DNA from: Leyella stercorea DSM 18206
GTDB lineage: Bacteria > Bacteroidota > Bacteroidia > Bacteroidales > Bacteroidaceae
Assembly (NCBI RefSeq): GCF_000235885.1
Contig: NZ_JH379436.1
Coordinates: forward strand, 20,007 to 84,006
Direction of reading: 5' to 3'
Length of the DNA stretch: 64,000 nucleotides
Part shown: piece after piece, positions 1-7,392 of the stretch
Position numbering within the stretch: position 1 is the stretch's first letter
How the letters are laid out: each line of letters opens with the position of its first letter
Notes under the pieces: generated by a model
Databases searched by the model: none
The model's input: the letters and a program-made list of their open reading frames with translations, nothing else
Told to the model about the DNA's origin: nothing
Position numbers and translations under genes: made by a program

Positions 1-384
<384 letters not shown>

Positions 385-421
385 ACGTGGTTAATTATTG
401 AATAAATCATAATCGACGTTA

Positions 422-460
422 ATGGGCATGAACAACCGTGACGGTTGACCATGCCCATAT
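422..460 (+). terminator. Terminator after enolase
   Basis: ATGGGCATG (422-430) pairs with CATGCCCAT (450-458), with an inner stem AACCGT/ACGGTT. An AT-rich tract (ATTTTATATTTT) follows, which fits a rho-independent terminator for eno. Confidence 0.75.
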
Positions 461-589
461 TTTATATTTTCAAACAGGGCCGGGTGTCACACGGCTATGT
501 TTGCACTGCCTACAAAAGGGATGCTGCTATAACGAGAGATGTTACATCGTATCTTAACCGGGAACGACATGCGGGACTTATCCTGCCGA

Positions 590-1036
590 TCAGTCGATAT
601 CAATGAGTTGGAAGCGGCGGTTGAAGGTGAGGTCAATTCCGTTTGTCAGTTCCACTTCGTATTCCTTCGTGTTCAGCTCTATCTTTCTCACAGTTTCTCC
701 TCTATAATTCTCCTTCAAGTAGTTCTTGATGGGTTGCGGGATGAGCTGGCTGGGCACGATGCCTTGTTTGCAGTCAATCTCAGTAAGGTTGCCCTTCTTG
801 TCGAACTCCAGCTTCGTGCCATTCCGCAGAACGACGTCATAGCTTCTGCTGAGAACGCCGGACTCAATTGTGGCGAGCATGACCTTCTGACCCTTGAAGT
901 GTTTGCTGAGCAGGGTCTGGGCCTTGGCAGGGAGTTCTTTAACGTTGATGGGTTTGTCGTTGTCGGCATTTGCTACGAAACTGAATGACATCATGCAACA
1001 AACGGCAATCATCAAAATTCTCATAATTCTTTTCAT
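590..1036 (-). CDS. PepSY-like periplasmic protein
   Basis: A 148-residue exported protein. The N-terminus is a signal peptide (Lys/Arg start, hydrophobic core to about residue 20, likely cleavage after ANA near residue 24). The mature part resembles the PepSY-like (DUF2874 type) small proteins common in Bacteroidetes: two related halves with a Val-Leu-Arg-Asn-Gly type beta segment (YDVVLRNGTKLEFD and YEVELTNGIDLTF), each followed by an Asp-rich turn. The biochemical role of these proteins is not established. It stands alone between eno and kup, facing eno. The family call rests on my reading of the repeat pattern. Confidence 0.75.
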   Translation of the reverse strand: MKRIMRILMIAVCCMMSFSFVANADNDKPINVKELPAKAQTLLSKHFKGQKVMLATIESGVLSRSYDVVLRNGTKLEFDKKGNLTEIDCKQGIVPSQLIPQPIKNYLKENYRGETVRKIELNTKEYEVELTNGIDLTFNRRFQLIDID

Positions 1037-1164
1037 AAAGCTACAAATTAAAGATTTATAATATATGATTGATGTTTTGAAGTAAATTCTACTCGTTCTT
1101 GAAGCGGACAGAAATCTTCAAACATCACACATTCAATTAGACGCAAATCGTTCGCGAAAGTTTA

Positions 1165-3189
1165 TTACAAACATCCTTTTTCTTTCTGTTCTTCCTTTTT
1201 GTCCACAATCTGCGTGATGCGCCTGATGCTTCTGTTACGTTGGTTGATGATGAGCGGCACACGTTCTACCACCACCATAGAAGTGTCGAGGCCCAATGCC
1301 TTAGGCTCGTCGATGCCTATCTTGCTGATAAGAGCGTAGAAACTCATCAACAAGTTCTGCTGACGGTTGGCGGAACTCTCTGGATAATATACACGATGAA
1401 TGATGATGAACCGGAAATCGCCAGGTATTCCGTTCTTACGAAGCGAAGGATAGGTGCTTTTTAAATCTACCTTCTTGCTTGCCACAAGGTCTTCCACCAC
1501 TTGTCGCAGATAAAGACTCACACGTGGTTCTATGCGGAAACCTATGTGCATCGTCACACTATAGAGAGTGTCTGGCACCAGAGTTTTGCAGCTGTACTCA
1601 AGCGTGTCTGGAGTATCTACAAACTCCATATTTATAAACCAGTAATGATCGGCACGCTTGGGCTGCTTGTTGATGATGGAATAGAGCAGTTTGTCGTCTA
1701 CGGCGCCTTCCTTGCTGGTATGGTTTACATAGACAAGGTTGGACGCGTACTTAGGTATGCTCTCGTCGGCTTTGATGTCGGAGATAATCTGATAATAGTC
1801 ATCCAGCGGTTTGGTGCAGACATAATGGCGTCGTATCTTCATGGCCCGAACCCATACATACATCATTAGGAACAGGATTCCGCCAATGAGCATCGTACAC
1901 CATCCTCCAGCGAGAAACTTTGACAGGTTGGCTGCCAGAAAGATGGCTTCGATGGTGCAGTATGCGCCCATAAACAGCAGCGTGAAGACTCGTGCCACGC
2001 CCTTGCTGTGCAGGTAGAAACCTAGCAGCAGGGTAGTCATCAGCATGGTGATAGTGATGGCGAGTCCGTACGCAGCCTCCATGTGTGAGGAGTCGCGAAA
2101 GAGAAGGATGATGAGAACCACGCCGATGTACATGGCAAGGTTGATCATCGGGATATAGAGTTGTCCTTTTACATGAGTAGGATGCTTTATACGCATACGC
2201 GGCCAGAAGTGCAGGTTCATGGCTTCGCTCAATATGGAGAAGGTGCCGCTGATAAGTGCCTGACTTGCCACGATAGCCGCACCCGTGGCCATGATGATGG
2301 CGAAGATCAACATGCTCTGCGGCATTATGGAAAAGAACGGATTCACGGACAAGGCTGTTGGCACATGGTTCAGCACCCAAGCGCCCTGTCCCAGATAGTT
2401 GAGAATGAGCATGGTCTTTACAAATGCCCAACTGATGGTGATGTTTTTTCTGCCACAATGTCCCAAGTCGGAGTAGAGAGCCTCGGCACCGGTAGTGCAG
2501 AGAAACACGGCGCCAAGGATTAAGAACCATTCAGGCGATTGTGTTAGCAGAACAACTGCGTAATAGGGATTGAAAGCCTTCAGTATCATGGGGTAAGACG
2601 TGATGCTGAAGGCTCCCACCACGCCCAGCAGCAGAAACCATAGCAGCATGAATACTCCAAACGACTTGCCTATGCTCTCTGTGCCAAACCGCTGTACGAA
2701 GAAGATGATGGTGATGATGGCAAGTGTAATTGGGATGACCGGCAGATCAGGACTGATGCTTTCGAGTCCTTCGATGGCTGTGGTAACCGTGATGGCAGGG
2801 GTGATGATTCCGTCAGCCAACAAGGTGCTGGCGCCTATGATAGCCAATATGTATATCCACTTGCTCTTGAGTCGACGCAACAGGGCGTAGAGGGCGAGAA
2901 TGCCTCCTTCGCCATTGTTGTCGGCACGCAGCGCCACACATACGTATTTGATGGTTGTCTGTAGGGTGAGTGTCCAGATGATGCAGGATAATGCGCCCAG
3001 TATGGTGCTCTCGTCGATGGTCTCGCCTGTATGCAGGATGGCCTTCATCACATATAGGGGTGATGTTCCGATGTCGCCAAACACGATGCCTAAAGTGACG
3101 AGCAATCCCAAGAAGCTTATTCGATGATGGTTGCAGACTACCGATTTTTTTGTATCTTCTCTCATGTTTTTCTCTTTTTTATTAAACAA
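1165..3189 (-). CDS. kup: Potassium transporter Kup
   Basis: A 674-residue KUP/HAK/KT family protein that takes up K+ with protons across the inner membrane. The family opening GDIGTSPLYV lies near residue 38, followed by roughly 12 hydrophobic segments to about residue 460 and a soluble C-terminal domain of about 200 residues, the usual arrangement. The length is normal. The start at 3189 is the first ATG after a good promoter (-7 box at 3219-3226). A second ATG eight codons in is possible. It is a single-gene unit. The last codons overlap nothing, and no clear terminator was seen downstream. Confidence 0.95.
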   Translation of the reverse strand: MFNKKEKNMREDTKKSVVCNHHRISFLGLLVTLGIVFGDIGTSPLYVMKAILHTGETIDESTILGALSCIIWTLTLQTTIKYVCVALRADNNGEGGILALYALLRRLKSKWIYILAIIGASTLLADGIITPAITVTTAIEGLESISPDLPVIPITLAIITIIFFVQRFGTESIGKSFGVFMLLWFLLLGVVGAFSITSYPMILKAFNPYYAVVLLTQSPEWFLILGAVFLCTTGAEALYSDLGHCGRKNITISWAFVKTMLILNYLGQGAWVLNHVPTALSVNPFFSIMPQSMLIFAIIMATGAAIVASQALISGTFSILSEAMNLHFWPRMRIKHPTHVKGQLYIPMINLAMYIGVVLIILLFRDSSHMEAAYGLAITITMLMTTLLLGFYLHSKGVARVFTLLFMGAYCTIEAIFLAANLSKFLAGGWCTMLIGGILFLMMYVWVRAMKIRRHYVCTKPLDDYYQIISDIKADESIPKYASNLVYVNHTSKEGAVDDKLLYSIINKQPKRADHYWFINMEFVDTPDTLEYSCKTLVPDTLYSVTMHIGFRIEPRVSLYLRQVVEDLVASKKVDLKSTYPSLRKNGIPGDFRFIIIHRVYYPESSANRQQNLLMSFYALISKIGIDEPKALGLDTSMVVVERVPLIINQRNRSIRRITQIVDKKEEQKEKGCL

Positions 3190-3218
3190 TGTTATCCTTT
3201 AGATTATCAAATTGTCCG

Positions 3219-3226
3219 CAAAGGTA
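3219..3226 (-). promoter_or_regulatory. kup promoter -7 box
   Basis: Minus-strand TACCTTTG, the Bacteroidetes TAnnTTTG -7 element, lies about 30 bp upstream of the kup ATG. I did not find a convincing -33 box. Confidence 0.6.
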
Positions 3227-3327
3227 TAAACATGAGAGGTAAGATATGATTTGTTTAACAAGAATTATCTTATTTAACATCTTGTGAAAGATATGAAGCT
3301 GGTAAAACTTTTCAAACAAAATAAATT

Positions 3328-3362
3328 AAGGCTGATACTTCTCACGAGGTATCAGCCTTTCT
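3328..3362. terminator. Hairpin with flanking A and T tracts
   Basis: AAGGCTGATAC (3328-3338) pairs perfectly with GTATCAGCCTT (3349-3359) and is followed by TTTCTT. It looks like a rho-independent terminator on the plus strand, but no plus-strand gene lies just upstream. It may be left over from a lost gene or belong to the edge of the transposase fragment. Confidence 0.5.
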
Positions 3363-3399
3363 TGTTACCTTTGTTTTTGAAAATATTAATTCAAGTAAC

Positions 3400-3957
3400 T
3401 ATGAAAAAGGTGCACATTTTAGCGGACAGCCGATGTGTGGACAGCTAATAAATTTGCTCAGCAAGGAAGAAATTCTCAAATTCAGTCGCGAACATAACGG
3501 AGAACGCTACGTTAAGCTTTTTGATGCCTACCAGCATCTGGTTATAATGCTTTACGCCGTTATCAAGAGATTTAACTTATTGCGTAAAATTACCGACTTC
3601 ATGTTTCCCGAGGCACGTAAGCTCGCTCATCTTGGCATAAAGACCATGCCAAGGAGCTGCACATTGTCGGACGCCAACGCCAGCAGGCCCGCAGCCATGT
3701 ATGAGGACACATACCGCAGCCAGTATGTCAGATACAATGACGAACTTTCCTCGGACAGCCGAAACCGGCAGGTCTCCTCATGGCTCACCCGTCTGCAAAT
3801 CATCAACTCCACTATAATAACCTTATTATTGCTGTCCGCTAAAACTCCAAAGAGCATAAATTTCCTACCGAAGTCCAGTTTTAACGGACTTATAAGCGTA
3901 ATATCCGAATTTATAACGACTATTCGCACGTTTCAATATAGAATGGTAAATGATTAA
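3400..3957 (+). pseudogene. IS4-family transposase remnant
   Basis: The frame reads FSGQPMCGQLINLLSKEE and then HNGERYVKLFDAYQHL, KLAHLG, TLSDAN and SSDSRNR, which is the N-terminal third of an IS4-type transposase with a DUF4372-like start. The block that should carry the first catalytic Asp (IIDSTT in relatives) reads IINSTI here, so Asp is replaced by Asn. About 40 residues later the protein ends and the rest of the catalytic core is missing. No ATG stands at the normal beginning: the frame is open upstream of 3433 but its start is unclear. No terminal inverted repeats were found. It is a dead fragment of an insertion sequence. Confidence 0.75.
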
Positions 3958-4049
3958 AGCTATAAGTTTATTGCTTATATAGGCAAATCAGGCTCTATTG
4001 AAGAGAATGGCTCAAAGATGTATGAACGGTATAAGGTCCAGTTACAATT

Positions 4050-6242
4050 CTATTCAACATCTTTATATTTCCATATATACCCACCTGCAGATTTTCTTTG
4101 TCCTTTACATACTGCAGATATTTTGCCATTTGCAATCGAATATTTTATTTCTGCTTTCCTTATGCTATTCCACTCTTTAACAAATTTTCCTTCTTTCGTG
4201 TATTGTAATACAGCCTTTGGAGTTGGTTGATGTGTAGGCGTAAATTGATTTATATCAGTATTATCATCTTCGTATCGAAATACGTATCCATGCGTACTTT
4301 TTGAGTCATGTCTTGCTGTAGATAAAATATATTGTCTATCAATTCCTGTCGCTATCGCTGCTTTCTTTGGAGAGTCATATCTAGCAATTTCATTTAGTTT
4401 TAAATCAAATTGGATTATTGTTTTTTTCTTTTCATTAAGGCTGTACTTACATTTAGGACAACATGGATACAATACCATTTTATTCACTCGTTTAATCCAT
4501 TGATGCCCGCATTTTGGACATTTCCAACTTGCCTTATAATCACACATTGATGTTACATCATCAGCAGTTTTTTCTTTATTATTTTCAATATCCCAAAAGA
4601 CAGCAATCTCTGGATTCTTTTGTAATAAAGACCCATGTCTTGCTAAAAGAACCTCTCTCATTATTTGTGAATGATTATATTTATAACATTGGGAACAACC
4701 TTTTCCATTTGCTCTATTATCTGGTGTCGCTGTCCATACATAACCACAGATATGGCATTTCCACTAAACGACTTCCGAATAGTGAGACGGGATTTTGTTA
4801 GGAAATACATTCAAGGTCTCATTTTTCTCATAAAACCAATCTTTCAATAATTCTGGATATTTTTCAGCAAAAGATCCATTCTTTTTTACATATGTTTTGC
4901 GTTTGGTCACTTTGCGTAGCTCTTCTGCACAATATGGGCATCCTGTTCCTTGAATCCTATCAGCAACAGTTGCCGTCCATTTATGTTCAGGAAAATTCTT
5001 GCAAATCCAATATACTTTTTGTTTACTATTACCGGCGGATATATTGTTTGGCATTATACCCTGTTTCCCATTCTCTTTGTAATCCCATTCGTCAAGTAAT
5101 TGAGGACTTTTTGTTGCAAAGTCATTAAATCCAATCAGTAACTTTACACCGGCACAATATGGACAACCATAGCCTTGTGTTCTGCTTGAAGAAGGTGCAT
5201 ACCAACTATGTCCATTCTTGCACTTCCAATATAGTTTTAAACTTGAGCCACGGCTAATACATTCTGGGTCTATATTTCCGTTCTTTTCATAGTCCCATTC
5301 AGTAAGCAAATGAGGATAAAGTCTTGCAATGCTATTCTCTTTCTTTCTTGTGAGATAAGATTCCTTTATGGCAACTTTGTTTTTCTCTACATCAATTGCA
5401 ACATATGGAATACCTATCAAATAACAAAGATTTTCTATAGCATAATTTAAATATGCGTAATTTTTGTCATAAATAACATGAACAGCATCTTTTTTCACAC
5501 TAAAATATTCAGACTCTATAACTCTATATAACTTTATTCCCATTTTTTGCAGAAGAACTTCTTTTCTTTCGTCTCTTGCCTTCTGTTTAGGTGTTTTATG
5601 CTTTGGCCCATCATATTCAATTCCTATCATTTTTGAGGGAATAAATATATCTATATGAGAATTGTTTTCTAATTTATATCCATTTATGCATTCTATATGT
5701 TGGTTAAAGTAAAAATATAACACTTGCTCAGGAAATGATGTATGCATCTCCCTCTGACAAATAGGACATTCACCAGACGTTCTATGCAATCTGTAAGACA
5801 CACTATTCTTCCAATGATGCCCACGTTTACATACCCAATGAACTTGTGTCTTGGTGTCATGATTAGTAACATCCTCCGAGAATATGCCTTCTTGTTCGTT
5901 TTTCTCATAATCCCATTCCTTTAACAATTCTGGATTTGTTATTGTTATAGGATCTTCTCCATATCGCTGATTAGTTCTACCTTTTATTGCACATCTCTTA
6001 CATGGGAACATTTTCTTAGCATGGCTTTGAATACTTGTCGGAGTTTCACTTTTATAGCCACACACATGACATTTCCAATAAATAAGTTTATTTGACCCAG
6101 ATAGAAAATCAGATGGTTTGTATGGTTGATTCCTTTCATCATCATAGTCCCAATCTAATGCTCTTTCTGGATAGTTATCTTCAAAACTACCCTCCTTTAG
6201 GATTCGTTTCAATATATATGATTTCTTGTAAGGATCATTCAT
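4050..6242 (-). pseudogene. Zinc-ribbon / PD-(D/E)XK / NUMOD1 nuclease, broken by in-frame TAG
   Basis: One reading frame of 731 codons is interrupted at codon 493 by TAG (4764-4766). Both sides stay in the same frame. The stop sits where the repeat pattern expects Tyr in xYWKC, so a single base change of a TAT or TAC codon explains it. Domains in order: zinc ribbon 1 (Cys58, 61, 81, 84); zinc ribbon 2 (Cys138, 159, 162); a nuclease fold at about 165-260 with Asp198 and Glu209-x-Asp211, then MGIKLYRV as in Vsr/DUF559-type enzymes; ribbon 3 (Cys341, 360, 363); ribbon 4 (Cys414, 435, 438); then past the stop ribbon 5 (Cys496, 499, 516, 519), ribbon 6 (Cys575, 578, 595, 598) and two NUMOD1-like DNA-binding repeats (about 608-657 and 676-726). 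Each ribbon follows a WDYEKN-type linker. The architecture suggests a mobile, site-specific DNA endonuclease. The function is inferred. Confidence 0.8.
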
Positions 6243-6274
6243 TTTATCACACTTCTAAGTTTGTCAATCCAAAG

Positions 6275-6481
6275 CTATTCAAGGAAAAGACCTTCCATAA
6301 CACGAAGTCCATTACTGGCATATTCGTTATCAGGAGAAATATAAAAGCCTTTTGACATTAGTTTTGAGGCATATTCGTTGGCTGTGCCATCTATAGGGAA
6401 TCCAAGGAACTTCAAATGTTCCTCAGAAAAAGTTTGTGTGAAGCACAAAAACGAAATGATAAATATTATAAGTCGTTTCAT
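6275..6481 (-). pseudogene. Truncated small secreted protein
   Basis: A 68-residue frame with a good signal peptide (MKRLIIFIISFLCFTQTFS, cleavage near residue 19), then HLKFLGFPIDGTANEYASKLMSKGF. This matches the opening of a common Bacteroidales secreted family of unknown function (HMxFxGIPIdG, then a xKLxxKGF segment), which as I recall is roughly twice this length. The frame stops just after VMEGLF, where the family normally continues. It ends 32 bp before the nuclease gene begins on the same strand, so arrival of that element may have cut it. The alternative is a genuinely short secreted peptide. Confidence 0.5.
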
Positions 6482-6503
6482 ATTTTAATGTTTAAATGTA
6501 TAT

Positions 6504-6578
6504 TCAATAATTACCCTTATAAGGTGGATTAACCATTATAATATCTATATTATGTAAAACTATGGTGTTTCCTGCAAT
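6504..6578 (-). pseudogene. Possible DNA adenine methyltransferase fragment (motif IV)
   Basis: A 24-codon stretch between two stops reads LHNIDIIMVNPPYKGNY. Asp-Ile-Ile-x-x-Asn-Pro-Pro-Tyr is the catalytic motif IV pattern of N6-adenine DNA methyltransferases. Nothing else of such an enzyme was recognised nearby. It overlaps the 3' end of the next gene in another frame. It may be a fossil, but chance cannot be excluded in so short a stretch. Confidence 0.3.
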
Positions 6579-7075
6579 TCACGAATAGCATTTGGATTTT
6601 CTTTTTCTTTATTATATAATTCACGAGAAACTTTCTCGTACTTAGTTTCAACTGCAAGAAAATCGTCAATATCTTCTTCCAGAAGTTGGTCTAATATCAA
6701 TTGGGTGCGTTCTATATAGTCTTGAAAGCATAACAGCATAAATCCTGGAAGTCTTTTATGTTTATTATGTCCATGAAATTGATATATTGCATCTTTAATA
6801 CTATTAGAATCATACATGAACATATCGAATCCTTGAAGCTTTCTTTTAGTATCCGTGTGATAGAAATTATATACAAGAAGACCAATAGTAGGTTTAAGTT
6901 GTAGATAAAGAAAACGGAGTTTTTCAAGCTTATTATTTCTTACGACAGTTTCATATTCTTCCACAAATCCGTATTGTGAAAGTAATAAGTTCGTTTCAAA
7001 ACAGTCTTTATTATGTTTGTTAGTAACATCTTTCATGTTTTTTCTGTGTTTATATGATTTTAGGGCTTGAAACAT
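6560..7075 (-). CDS. Protein of unknown function
   Basis: A 171-residue protein I do not recognise. It is charged and predicted cytoplasmic, with no signal peptide or membrane segment. Segments such as LPGFMLLCFQDYIERTQLILDQLLEEDIDDF suggest helices, and the C-terminus is rich in Lys and Glu. The base composition is AT-rich like the rest of the decayed block and unlike addAB upstream. A good -7 box lies just upstream (7093-7100). A second ATG at codon 14 is possible. It may be cargo of the same acquired region. Confidence 0.6.
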   Translation of the reverse strand: MFQALKSYKHRKNMKDVTNKHNKDCFETNLLLSQYGFVEEYETVVRNNKLEKLRFLYLQLKPTIGLLVYNFYHTDTKRKLQGFDMFMYDSNSIKDAIYQFHGHNKHKRLPGFMLLCFQDYIERTQLILDQLLEEDIDDFLAVETKYEKVSRELYNKEKENPNAIRELQETP

Positions 7076-7092
7076 AGTTCTTCAAACCTATG

Positions 7093-7100
7093 CAAAGTTA
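7093..7100 (-). promoter_or_regulatory. -7 box upstream of the 171-residue gene
   Basis: Minus-strand TAACTTTG fits TAnnTTTG and lies 17 bp upstream of the ATG at 7075. Confidence 0.5.
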
Positions 7101-7292
7101 CAAAAAAACTTTAGATAAGCACTAAGATATAAGGCAATAATAATTAAGAATAGCATGAGTATAGTCAACCATCTTGTTCTCGCAATCTTAATCTCCGCTG
7201 TAGAAATAATATATTTAGGATCAAATGCCTTATCATTCAATTCCAAATCGCACAGATTAAGTATTATTATTTCCGTCGAAACGTCACCGTTC

Positions 7293-7380
7293 GCGTCCGC
7301 CGTCCGATCAGATTGCGTTCGCCGTCCAATCGGGTTGCGTTCGGGGTCTGATCGGACGGCGTACGGGTGCCGATGACTTT
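7293..7380. repeat. Four tandem 22-bp units, array A
   Basis: Units start at 7293, 7315, 7337 and 7359, exactly 22 bp apart, each opening GCGTNCG. The array fills the 317-bp gap between addB and the 171-residue gene together with that gene's promoter, and it ends 12 bp short of the addB stop. The 20 bases at 7304-7323 (CCGATCAGATTGCGTTCGCC) recur exactly at 45141-45160. Confidence 0.8.
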
Positions 7381-7392
7381 TGCAAAGAGTTG

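Noticed and set aside
3998..4230. Short plus-strand frames opposite the nuclease 3' end
   Set aside because: They overlap the well-supported NUMOD1 repeats on the other strand and contain no motif.
4764..4766. TAG read as pyrrolysine or another recoded residue
   Set aside because: Enolase in the same window ends with TAG, no suppressor tRNA or pyl genes were seen, and a one-base change of a Tyr codon explains it.
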